Shown here: piece by piece, positions 1-7,650 of the stretch | How positions within the stretch are numbered: the stretch's first letter is position 1 | How the letters are laid out: the number at the start of each line of letters is the position of its first letter | Assembly (NCBI GenBank): GCA_003564925.1 | Contig: PXDW01000056.1 | Span: forward strand, 1 to 29,614 | Length of the DNA: 29,614 bases | Source of the DNA: Candidatus Woesearchaeota archaeon | Lineage (GTDB): Archaea > Nanobdellota > Nanobdellia > Woesearchaeales > PXDW01 | Reading direction: 5' to 3' | The notes under the pieces: model-generated | The model's input: only the letters and a program-made list of their open reading frames with translations | What the model was told of the DNA's origin: nothing | The model's database searches: none | Position numbers and translations under genes: made by a program

Positions 1-407
1 ATGTGAAAGCTACAACTCATGAAAGCGCAGGTGGTGGAAGCTTTATATTGCAAACAGAACTTGGAGGAACGAGCAATAGAAGAGGAGATGATTTTATTAT
101 TAATATATCAAAGATTGGGTCAGAAAATGATTGGGATTATATATCAACTTCTAGCCTGATAAACTATATAACTTATAAAAACACCACTACAAACGGAACA
201 TTTTCATTCTCTATTAATGATAATTCAACTTCTTCTTATGGAACAGGATATACAAGACTTGTACCTTCGGGAAACAACAGCAATCTTGGAAGAGCTAGAG
301 TTATTGCACATATAAATTCAACTTATGCTGAATACGACCTTGAATTAACTCTTGAAAGTTATGCTGATTTTTTAACAGTTAAGGTTAAGAATTTTAATAA
401 AAAATAG
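1..407 (+). CDS. C-terminal fragment of a secreted/pilin-like protein (5' end outside window)
   Basis: The frame is open at the left edge, so only the last ~134 residues are visible and the GTG at position 3 is probably an internal Val. The fragment is rich in Ser, Thr, Asn and Gly with alternating hydrophobic residues, as in extracellular beta-rich domains, and carries several N-x-S/T sequons. It has no membrane segment or enzyme motif. It ends 7 bases before the start of the secretion ATPase gene on the same strand, so it probably belongs to the pilus locus and could be a pilin or minor pilin whose N-terminal helix lies outside the window. That role is inferred from position; the family is not recognised. 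Confidence 0.55.
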   Translation, partial: VKATTHESAGGGSFILQTELGGTSNRRGDDFIINISKIGSENDWDYISTSSLINYITYKNTTTNGTFSFSINDNSTSSYGTGYTRLVPSGNNSNLGRARVIAHINSTYAEYDLELTLESYADFLTVKVKNFNKK

Positions 408-414
408 ATAGAAA

Positions 415-1977
415 ATGCCTTATAAAAATATAAAATTTGAAATAAATGCAGTACCACGGATAGTGGAAATACCGGACTTTGAAGATGAGCGTGAAGTAAA
501 CATACGCTATCCTTTGATAGAGCCATATGCATATGCGCATATATTCTGGGACCAAAGAGAACAAGAGTTAATTTATACAATTGAAGAGCCAGTCCTTAAC
601 AAAACTGAAAAAGAGATCTTGAAGCTTGTTCAGCTTGCAATGGAAGAGATGATCGATGTAAGCTTTTCAAATGTATCTAAAGCCGATTTTGTTATTAAAT
701 ATCTTGAAAAGAATGTCCAATCAATACTTGTGGAACTTGGAACAAAAGTATCTGAAGACACTTACAAAAAAATAATGTATTATGTGTTTAGGGATTCTAT
801 AGGTTTAAATGAGATAGAGCCCTTGCTTAAGGATTATTTTATAGAAGATATAGAATGCAATGGCTTTGGTTTTCCGATTTATATTGTTCACAGAAAATTT
901 GAAAATGTAAAAACAAATATAATATATGATTCAAGCAAAAAGCTTACAGATTTTGTTGAGAAGCTTGCGCAGAAATGTGGAAAATATATTTCATATGCAA
1001 AGCCCCTTCTTGATGGGGCTCTGCCAGATGGCTCAAGAGTTAACGCCACATATACAGAAGATATAACAACAAGAGGGCCAACTTTTACAATAAGAAAATT
1101 TACAACAGATCCCTGGACACCAATACAGCTTATAAACTTTGGAACAGCATCTCCTGAGGTTTTTTCCTACTTATGGTACGCAATAGAACATAAATTCAAT
1201 ATTATTGTAATTGGGGAAACCGCCTCAGGAAAAACAACTTTCCTTAACAGCATACTTCATTTTATAGAGCCAGATGCAAGAATATGCTCAATAGAAGATA
1301 CAAGAGAACTGAATATAGCTCACGAAAACTGGATGCCTTCTGTTGTAAGAAGCGGATTTGGTATTCCAAATGTACTTGGAAAAGAATACGGTGAAGTTAG
1401 CTTATTCGACTTATTAAGAGAGTCTTTCAGGCAGAATCCTGATTATTTGGTTGTCGGAGAGATACGTGGAAAAGAGGCGTATGTGTTATTTCAGGGAATG
1501 GCTTCCGGACATCCAAGCTTTGGAACTTTCCACGCCGGTTCTATTGAAACAATGGTGCGTAGATTAGAAACCCCACCAATTAATTTGCCTGCTTCTTTGG
1601 TTGAGTCTGTTAATATTGTTTGTGTTGTGACGCATATAAAAGAAAAAGGAAAAAATGTAAGAAGGCTAAAAGAGCTTCTAGAGATAAAGGATGTTGAAAT
1701 TGGAAAAATAGGAAAAGTAAATTATAATAGAGTTTTTGAATGGGATCCTATAAAAGATGAGATTAGTTTGCTTGATGTTCCTTCACTTGTTTTAAATAAA
1801 ATAATAAAAAACACAGGGATAAGCCCTGAAGAGCTTAACAACGAGCTAAGAAACAGGGCTTTGCTCCTTAATGAACTAGCTTCAAGAAAAATTACAAATT
1901 TTAGGCAATTCAAAAGAATAGTAAAATTATATATATCTGATAAAGAGCAGATATTAAACCAGTTTTTGGCAAGGTAA
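415..1977 (+). CDS. Type II/IV secretion ATPase, VirB11/GspE superfamily (archaeal pilus assembly)
   Basis: A 520-residue cytoplasmic ATPase of the family that powers archaeal pili/archaella and type II/IV secretion (PilB/TadA/ArlI-like). The N-terminal ~240 residues are the variable domain. The motor follows: Walker A GETASGKTT (267-275), Asp box IEDTREL (293-299), Walker B DYLVVGEIRG (343-352) and His box GTFHAGS (370-376), all intact. It starts 7 bases after the preceding stop, and two TadC-like platform proteins lie downstream, so this is an assembly ATPase plus membrane platform. No CxxC zinc motif of the bacterial PilB type is visible. Length is normal for archaeal members. The substrate (adhesion pilus, DNA-uptake pilus or other filament) cannot be decided; no chemotaxis or arl accessory genes are present, which argues weakly against an archaellum. 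Confidence 0.95.
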   Translation: MPYKNIKFEINAVPRIVEIPDFEDEREVNIRYPLIEPYAYAHIFWDQREQELIYTIEEPVLNKTEKEILKLVQLAMEEMIDVSFSNVSKADFVIKYLEKNVQSILVELGTKVSEDTYKKIMYYVFRDSIGLNEIEPLLKDYFIEDIECNGFGFPIYIVHRKFENVKTNIIYDSSKKLTDFVEKLAQKCGKYISYAKPLLDGALPDGSRVNATYTEDITTRGPTFTIRKFTTDPWTPIQLINFGTASPEVFSYLWYAIEHKFNIIVIGETASGKTTFLNSILHFIEPDARICSIEDTRELNIAHENWMPSVVRSGFGIPNVLGKEYGEVSLFDLLRESFRQNPDYLVVGEIRGKEAYVLFQGMASGHPSFGTFHAGSIETMVRRLETPPINLPASLVESVNIVCVVTHIKEKGKNVRRLKELLEIKDVEIGKIGKVNYNRVFEWDPIKDEISLLDVPSLVLNKIIKNTGISPEELNNELRNRALLLNELASRKITNFRQFKRIVKLYISDKEQILNQFLAR

Positions 1978-1984
1978 ATATAAA

Positions 1985-2182
1985 ATGATTGAAGAAATAA
2001 AAGAAAACAACGAAAAGATATCTCTTCTTATTGACTTATATGAAAACCTAAAAAGCAAAAAAATAGAAAGCAAAGAAGAGGAAGAAACAATAAGGCTAAA
2101 AATGGGTGTTATAAAGGAGCAGATATTAAAATCAACTTTTAAAATAAAAAAATCATTAAACAAATTGTTGTTGGATATTTAG
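1985..2182 (+). CDS. Small coiled-coil protein between pilus ATPase and platform genes
   Basis: A 65-residue, strongly charged protein (many Lys and Glu) predicted to be one long alpha-helix or helical hairpin. It begins 7 bases after the ATPase stop codon and lies ahead of the first TadC-like gene, so it looks co-transcribed. It has no membrane segment, Cys pair or recognised motif. Its heptad-like pattern resembles the start of the next protein (also helical and Lys/Glu rich), but the similarity is too weak to claim duplication. It may be a small partner linking ATPase and platform. The coding call rests on tight operon spacing and reading-frame integrity. I do not recognise the family. Confidence 0.6.
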   Translation: MIEEIKENNEKISLLIDLYENLKSKKIESKEEEETIRLKMGVIKEQILKSTFKIKKSLNKLLLDI

Positions 2183-2238
2183 GCTAATTGCTTAATATTC
2201 ATAAAATATTATAATTCCATTATAATAGATGATATATA

Positions 2239-2245
2239 GAGGGTG
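2239..2245 (+). promoter_or_regulatory. Shine-Dalgarno site of the first TadC-like gene
   Basis: GAGGGTG lies 5 bases before the ATG at 2251. It supports that start and shows a leadered transcript with SD initiation, unlike the many leaderless genes here. Confidence 0.6.
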
Positions 2246-2250
2246 CTTTT

Positions 2251-4101
2251 ATGCTTCAGGATATTAAAGAATACTGCAATGAAATAAGCCAATTAGCTCA
2301 AGAGCTTGAGACCTATGAAAGCTATAAAGAGCAGGTAGAATATGACCTTAAAGAGCTTGAAAATAAATACCAAAAAAGCAAATATTCATACAAAGAATAC
2401 TCAAATATTAAATCTAAGATACTCAAAGGAAAAACTAAAAAAGGCCTTTTCGAATATTATAATGCTTATATTTTATCACTAATAAAAAAGATTGATTTTC
2501 TCAATACCCAGATATTTTCTGAGGTCTATACGGGCAAGGCAATTGCAGAAAGGCTGGCTAAAGAAGTTCTAGCAGAAGCTCCACAATTAGAAGAAAAAAC
2601 TAAAAAAACAGCCAAAAAAGAGATAAAAAAGATAACACCTATATTGACAAAATCTGAAATAATCGATAATGTAAAAACAAATATCGAAAGTGTAAAAAAA
2701 GACGCAAAGGAATCTCCTACAGCTTATATTCCAAGATTAGAAGAAGAGATGAGGTTAAAGCCAAAAAAAGAAAAAGTAAAAGCATTTTCCAGAACGCAAA
2801 GCCTGAGGCCATTAGATTTGGGTTTTGACAAGTTAAAAAGTGCTGAAATGCCTAAGCCATTGCCGAAAAGAAGCCTTGATGTTCCGTCCCCAAAAAAAGG
2901 AATAATATCAAAGATTTTCAAGACAACAAAAAAGAAAACCTTGTTTGATGAGCTACAGGAAAAAGAAGAAATAAAGCCAGCTCCATTAAAACTAAGCGGA
3001 ATACTTAATATAGACTTTATTAAGAACCTTAGGTCAAGAATAAAAGAAAAGTCAGAATTCTTAAGTGATGAGACAAAAATAACTCCAACTATATTAAAAG
3101 TTAAAGGAAGTGAATATGAAGAGGAATTAAAGACCGGAATAAGTCCGACATTAATGACCCTCCAGGCAGAAAAAATAAAGAATATACTTCTTCATAAAAA
3201 AGTTAAAGTTTACAGCCCAAGCTCGATTGGGTTTATTGCGAATATTTTTGTAAGAAGAATAGTCCTTAACTTAATGGATAAGTTTCCAAGATTTTTCAAA
3301 GATTTTTATTTTACATTAAGGTATGCAAACATAAAAATGCTTTCCAACACCTATGTTAATATAATGGTTTTTATAAGCATACTTTCTTTTCTTGTCATGT
3401 TTCCTTTATCATTCATAATATTGAGCTTCCGAGATAGTACCTTTGCAGTTAATTTATTCAGCGCCCTATTTTTGGGTGTAGCTGCTTCAGGAGTATCCTT
3501 TGGGTATTTTTATTATTCACCGAATTTAAAGATAAATAAAAGAATAAGATCTATAAATACAAACATGCCTTTTGCTATTGATCATATGTCATCCGTTGCA
3601 AGTTCAGGTGTTCCTCCTGCGACAATGTTTAAGTTAATAGCTGATTCAAAAGAATATGGAGAAGTTTCTGTCGAAGTTGAAAAAATATCAAATTACATTG
3701 AGTTTTTTGGGTATGATGTTATTACTGCGATGCGTTCGGCAGCCGCAATATGCCCGTCAAAGAACTTAAAGGAATTTTTTGACGGATTCATAAGTACAGT
3801 AGAAAGCGGAGGAGACTTAAAGAATTACTTAGGCCAAAAGTCAAAAGAAGCACTATTGTCGTACAGGCTTGAAAGGCAAAAATATGTAGAAGCAGTAAGC
3901 ACATATTCAGATATATATACAGGTGTGTTAATAGCAGCTCCTTTGTTTTTCATATCTACTCTTGCATTAGTGAGCATGCTTGGGGGAGAAATAGGCGGCC
4001 TTCCCATAGGAACTGTTATAGGTATAGGAACATACATTGTAATTCCTGTACTAAATATGCTATTCATAGTATTTTTACAAATGAACCAACCGCAAATTTA
4101 A
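2251..4101 (+). CDS. TadC/T2SF-domain pilus platform protein with long charged N-terminal extension
   Basis: A 616-residue membrane protein. Residues 1 to ~330 are soluble, Lys/Glu rich and largely helical, including a coiled-coil region (about 1-120) and a Lys/Pro-rich low-complexity stretch (about 120-260). The membrane part has two segments around 368-430, a cytoplasmic T2SF four-helix region (about 440-560, with the PFAIDHMSSVASSG-type motif) and two C-terminal segments ending in a short tail. Family members (TadC, GspF, ArlJ) form the inner-membrane platform that the assembly ATPase turns or pumps. Start is fixed by an SD. The gene lies 4 bases from a second T2SF-domain gene, so the two probably form a heteromeric TadB/TadC-like platform. 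The N-terminal extension is far longer than in usual TadC proteins and may dock the ATPase; that is inference. Confidence 0.85.
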   Translation: MLQDIKEYCNEISQLAQELETYESYKEQVEYDLKELENKYQKSKYSYKEYSNIKSKILKGKTKKGLFEYYNAYILSLIKKIDFLNTQIFSEVYTGKAIAERLAKEVLAEAPQLEEKTKKTAKKEIKKITPILTKSEIIDNVKTNIESVKKDAKESPTAYIPRLEEEMRLKPKKEKVKAFSRTQSLRPLDLGFDKLKSAEMPKPLPKRSLDVPSPKKGIISKIFKTTKKKTLFDELQEKEEIKPAPLKLSGILNIDFIKNLRSRIKEKSEFLSDETKITPTILKVKGSEYEEELKTGISPTLMTLQAEKIKNILLHKKVKVYSPSSIGFIANIFVRRIVLNLMDKFPRFFKDFYFTLRYANIKMLSNTYVNIMVFISILSFLVMFPLSFIILSFRDSTFAVNLFSALFLGVAASGVSFGYFYYSPNLKINKRIRSINTNMPFAIDHMSSVASSGVPPATMFKLIADSKEYGEVSVEVEKISNYIEFFGYDVITAMRSAAAICPSKNLKEFFDGFISTVESGGDLKNYLGQKSKEALLSYRLERQKYVEAVSTYSDIYTGVLIAAPLFFISTLALVSMLGGEIGGLPIGTVIGIGTYIVIPVLNMLFIVFLQMNQPQI

Positions 4102-4105
4102 GAAA

Positions 4106-5002
4106 ATGGTAGAATTCAAAAAAGATTATTATATTGGAATAAGCATTGCGATTCTAATTATAATACTTGATATAATATTTTTATATAGGACAAGATGGTT
4201 CTTTCCTGTAATAGGCGTTGCAGTTACAATAGGATGGTTTCAGATATGGTATGATGTTTTTACAACACAAAAAGAGCATAGGGAATATGAAGGGAGATTC
4301 CTTGACTTTGTGAGAAACTTCACATCCGCATTAAAATCAGGTATGCCTGTCTCGAAAGCTATCGCACATGCTGCAGACAATGACTATGGTCCATTAAGCA
4401 AGCACGTCCGAAAGCTCGCAAACCAAGTAGAGTGGTCTATTCCGCTGCATAGGGCCCTTGTAATATTTTCAAAAGCAACTAAAAGTGATGTAATAAAAAG
4501 ATCTGTTTCGACTGTTATAGAGGCTGAACAGTCTGGAGGAAACATTGAAGATGTTCTGGAATCTATAACAGTTTCTTTGATTGAAATAAAAAAAATAAAA
4601 GAAACAAGAAGAGCATCCATACACAACCAGGTTCTACAAAGCTATATAATATTTTTCGTTTTTCTTATAGTTATGGTAATAATACAAAATCTTTTATTGC
4701 CTTATATAGCGAACCTGGGTTCGCCTGGAGAAGGCGGATTTGGCGGGGCTGCTATTGAAGCCATTGAAGGAATGCAGATAAGTGCCACAGTAAGTTTTGA
4801 CTCTTTTCCTGAGTTCATTGATTCATTAGGAGGTTGGTTTGTAAGCCTACAAGGTGTTTTCTTGATGCTTGCCCTTATTCAGGGACTTTTTGCAGGGCTT
4901 ATAATAGGAAAACTTTCTGAAGGAGAGGTATCAGCAGGATTTAAACACAGTTTGGTTTTGATGTCAATAGCTTTTTTTATTATGACATTAATGCAGGGAT
5001 AA
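4106..5002 (+). CDS. Second TadC/T2SF-domain pilus platform protein
   Basis: A 298-residue membrane protein with two N-terminal transmembrane segments (about 7-45), a cytoplasmic T2SF domain (about 60-170, including the FVRNFTSALKSGMPVSKAI motif and the EAEQSGGNIEDVL motif), and three hydrophobic segments after 175. Size and topology match stand-alone TadB/TadC proteins. It starts 4 bases after the first platform gene and ends one base before the next ATG, giving a translationally coupled operon. It probably pairs with the 616-residue paralogue in the platform engaged by the ATPase at 415-1977. No pilin or prepilin peptidase gene is complete in the window, so the filament itself is unseen. 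Confidence 0.88.
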   Translation: MVEFKKDYYIGISIAILIIILDIIFLYRTRWFFPVIGVAVTIGWFQIWYDVFTTQKEHREYEGRFLDFVRNFTSALKSGMPVSKAIAHAADNDYGPLSKHVRKLANQVEWSIPLHRALVIFSKATKSDVIKRSVSTVIEAEQSGGNIEDVLESITVSLIEIKKIKETRRASIHNQVLQSYIIFFVFLIVMVIIQNLLLPYIANLGSPGEGGFGGAAIEAIEGMQISATVSFDSFPEFIDSLGGWFVSLQGVFLMLALIQGLFAGLIIGKLSEGEVSAGFKHSLVLMSIAFFIMTLMQG

Positions 5003-5003
5003 A

Positions 5004-5777
5004 ATGAAAATAGACATATATTTAGATAAATCAGTTGAAGAAAATGCTTCGTTGTATTTTGAAAAGGCAAAAAAAGCAAAGAAAAAGATAGAAGGAGCAA
5101 AAGAAGCAATACAAAATACAGAAAAAAAGCTTGAAAAACTGAAAAAAGAGAAAGAAGAGACTTTACAGAAAAAAACTAAAGAAAAAAAGACCAATAAAAA
5201 AGAATGGTTTGAGAAATACAGGTGGTTCTATTCATCCGATGGCTTTTTGATAATTGGTGGAAGAGATGCTACAACCAATGAAATTATAATAAAAAAGAAC
5301 ACAGAACAGAATGATATTGTTTTTCACACAGAGATTGCCGGAAGCCCTTTTGTTGTTGTTAAGTCGGGTGGAAAAAAAATACCTGAAACAACTATGAAAG
5401 AGGCTGCAGAGTTTACCGCCAGCTTCTCAAGGGCATGGAAACTCGGAATTCCCTATGCTGAATCTTATTATGTTCTTCCAGAACAGGTAAGCAAAAAGGC
5501 CCAGGCAGGAGAATATCTTAAAAAAGGGGCTTTCATGATTTATGGAAAGAAAAACTTCATATCGCCAAAAATAAATATAGCAATTGGGAGATATAAAGGA
5601 AAAATAATGTCCGGGCCGGTTTCTGCGATAAAGAAGCACTGCAAAGAATATTTTCAGATTGAGCAAGGGCAGGGAAAGCCGTCTGATGCTGCAAAAATTA
5701 TAAGCAAAAAGCTAAATGTGAATATAGATGATGTTATAAAAGCATTGCCGCCAGAAAATTGCATAATCAAAAAATAA
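5004..5777 (+). CDS. Rqc2/NFACT C-terminal half (coiled coil + NFACT-R, DUF814)
   Basis: A 257-residue protein matching only the C-terminal part of the NFACT/Rqc2/RqcH family, which recognises peptidyl-tRNA on split large ribosomal subunits during ribosome-associated quality control. Residues 1-60 are the family's charged coiled-coil (motif SVEENASLYFEKAKKAKKK). NFACT-R follows with GGRDATTNE (85-93), the HTEIAGSPFVVVK strand (108-120) and the region with PEQVSKKAQAGEYL and GAFMIYGKKNFI. A basic tail closes it. Full archaeal homologues are about 650-700 residues and start with NFACT-N plus HhH; both are absent, and the upstream gene is an unrelated platform protein one base away, so this is not a broken gene. 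NFACT-N may be encoded elsewhere. Strong family call; activity alone uncertain. Confidence 0.88.
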   Translation: MKIDIYLDKSVEENASLYFEKAKKAKKKIEGAKEAIQNTEKKLEKLKKEKEETLQKKTKEKKTNKKEWFEKYRWFYSSDGFLIIGGRDATTNEIIIKKNTEQNDIVFHTEIAGSPFVVVKSGGKKIPETTMKEAAEFTASFSRAWKLGIPYAESYYVLPEQVSKKAQAGEYLKKGAFMIYGKKNFISPKINIAIGRYKGKIMSGPVSAIKKHCKEYFQIEQGQGKPSDAAKIISKKLNVNIDDVIKALPPENCIIKK

Positions 5778-5820
5778 TAATTTTAAAAAAATGCTAAATA
5801 TGATTTAATATAATCTTAAG

Positions 5821-6075
5821 ATGGAAACTAAAGAATTAAAATCTAAATCAAAACTGCTTAAGCCAGTAATAAGAATAGGAAAAAATGGCATGAGCGAAGA
5901 AACAATAAAAGAAATAAAAAAACACCTTAAAAAAAGAAAACTGATAAAAATCAAGATATTGAAAAGCTTTAGGAGTGATAATAAAAAAGAAATAGCAAAT
6001 AATGCCGCAAAACTAACAGGCTCAAAAGTTATTGATTCTGTAGGTTTTGTCTTTTCTTTGTATAAAGAAAGATGA
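5821..6075 (+). CDS. YhbY/CRM-domain RNA-binding protein
   Basis: An 84-residue protein consisting of a single CRM domain, the fold of bacterial YhbY, which binds pre-50S particles, and of plant intron-splicing factors. The signature loop appears as IRIGKNGMSEE (about residues 17-27), followed by the basic helix with KKHLKKRKLIKIKIL and a C-terminal strand region. It lies 43 bases after the Rqc2-like gene on the same strand, so two ribosome-associated factors sit together. A TATA-like stretch (about 5794-5801) could give it its own start near the ATG. Its likely role is large-subunit biogenesis by family analogy; the exact RNA target is not shown by the sequence. Confidence 0.88.
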   Translation: METKELKSKSKLLKPVIRIGKNGMSEETIKEIKKHLKKRKLIKIKILKSFRSDNKKEIANNAAKLTGSKVIDSVGFVFSLYKER

Positions 6076-6153
6076 TATAATTTTATAAGAATAAAAAGCA
6101 TAAAAGCGAAACTCTTATAAACTAATAATCTAATAAAATTAATAGCAACATAG

Positions 6154-6162
6154 TTTTAAATA
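6154..6162 (+). promoter_or_regulatory. TATA element before the 6192 gene
   Basis: TTTTAAATA centred about 34 bases before the ATG at 6192 would give a leader of only a few bases. The whole 6076-6191 gap is AT-rich and holds nothing else I can name. Confidence 0.4.
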
Positions 6163-6191
6163 GATGCAAAAATAAAAAAGTAGAATAAAAG

Positions 6192-7649
6192 ATGGCTCAA
6201 ACAAAAGAGGAAGATCCTGTAATCAGTAAGCTGAAGGAGTACGGATTTAAGCAGAGAGAGATGATTGAGCGCTCAAAAGAGCATTTTGACCTTACTGACT
6301 ATCCTAAGCCTGTAGTTAAACACAGGTTTGTCTACCAGGATAAGAACTTCAGCCTTGAGCAAATATATTATTGGATTCTTAGCTATCTTTTTCATGAAAA
6401 TGACTATTCTCATGTTGAAAAGATAATTGACACATACGCAGCTGCACAAGCCTCATCTCATTTTGGAATGATGCAGAGCAGATTAAGTGCGCAGCAAAAC
6501 CAGGTATCTCAATACTTGAAGGGTATAAGTGATATGGTAAAAGGGTTATTTCAGATAGTAAGGGAGTTAAGGATACTTGATGAAAGGCTGCAATATTATA
6601 AAGATACGTATGAAGAAAACGAAAATAAAGTAAGTTCCGAGATAGTTTTGAAAGGCCTCTGGGTAGATTTAGTTGAAGGCGGAGCAAAAAACCCAGGTTC
6701 TGTATATGGGCTCGCAAAAGAAGTTGGATTTGTTATCCTTCCTGATATATTTTTCAGAGTTCAGGTAAAAAACCCAAAAGAGATAGATGATGTTGTTGCC
6801 AAACTAAAATTCAATGAAAAAGTTAAGGAAGTTCTAATAAGAAAATTAAGGCAGTACTATGAATGGAAAACAAGAACTTATCGAGAACTTGAAACAAGAA
6901 GGAATTTTGAGATAAAGTACCTAAGGCAGCACTATGACACAATCATGCTGTATATAGACTGGATAAGGCCTTACTTAAGAAATATATCGATGCTGCAGCC
7001 AAATGAAAAATTATATGATGTTCCTCAGCTTATATCAAGCTTTGAAGGGGCTGTTTCAGAAATAGAGGTTGTTGTAAAAAAAAAGAAAGGAAATAGCAAA
7101 TACTGGTCTGTTGTTTTAGCAAACTTCTTTTATACTGTTGAGCCCAAGCTTGATTACCATATGCAGGAATATCAATATAAAGGTCCTGTTCACGTGGGAA
7201 AAGTTGATTTAAATTTAAGGGCTTACTCTTGGACTGATGAAGATATAAAAAATTACAAGCAGTACAGGCAGGACCAAAATCTTCAGATATTAAGCAGTAT
7301 AGACGAGTCCATAAAAGCAGCCCTTGACTCTTTAGGAGAAGAACTCAAAAGATACCTTATTGAAGGCGGAGAGTTGTTTGAAGAAAAAAAGAAGAAAAAG
7401 GAAAGCAAAATTGACAAGAATAAACAAATGCTTGCAACTTCATTAGACCCATTTATATCTATTTTCAAAGGATTTGGAGAGATATTCAGCGCCTTTGGGT
7501 TTAATAGAATGTTTTCTTTAAACTTAAAGAAAAAGCAAGACCCATATTTAGACCAAAAATCAAAAAAGGCAGCAGAAAAAATGGCAAAATCGTCTGCTTT
7601 TGACTGCTATCATTATTATAAAAAAGCCCATGGGCTAACAGCTTGGTAA
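6192..7649 (+). CDS. Uncharacterised 485-residue mostly helical protein
   Basis: I do not recognise the family. The protein appears soluble: no signal peptide or clear membrane segment, although a hydrophobic aromatic stretch (GEIFSAFGFNRMFSL, near 430-445) precedes the basic tail. The N-terminal half has long amphipathic helices (a Gln-rich helix around 80-125, a coiled-coil-like helix around 125-150); a mixed region around 155-215 contains GLAKEVGFVILPDIFFRV; residues 375-415 contain a Lys-rich linker. It stops one base before the next start codon (TAAAATG), so it is probably translationally coupled to the TIM-barrel enzyme and likely works with it. It could be a scaffold or structural partner. 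Function unknown. Confidence 0.85.
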   Translation: MAQTKEEDPVISKLKEYGFKQREMIERSKEHFDLTDYPKPVVKHRFVYQDKNFSLEQIYYWILSYLFHENDYSHVEKIIDTYAAAQASSHFGMMQSRLSAQQNQVSQYLKGISDMVKGLFQIVRELRILDERLQYYKDTYEENENKVSSEIVLKGLWVDLVEGGAKNPGSVYGLAKEVGFVILPDIFFRVQVKNPKEIDDVVAKLKFNEKVKEVLIRKLRQYYEWKTRTYRELETRRNFEIKYLRQHYDTIMLYIDWIRPYLRNISMLQPNEKLYDVPQLISSFEGAVSEIEVVVKKKKGNSKYWSVVLANFFYTVEPKLDYHMQEYQYKGPVHVGKVDLNLRAYSWTDEDIKNYKQYRQDQNLQILSSIDESIKAALDSLGEELKRYLIEGGELFEEKKKKKESKIDKNKQMLATSLDPFISIFKGFGEIFSAFGFNRMFSLNLKKKQDPYLDQKSKKAAEKMAKSSAFDCYHYYKKAHGLTAW

Positions 7650-7650
7650 A

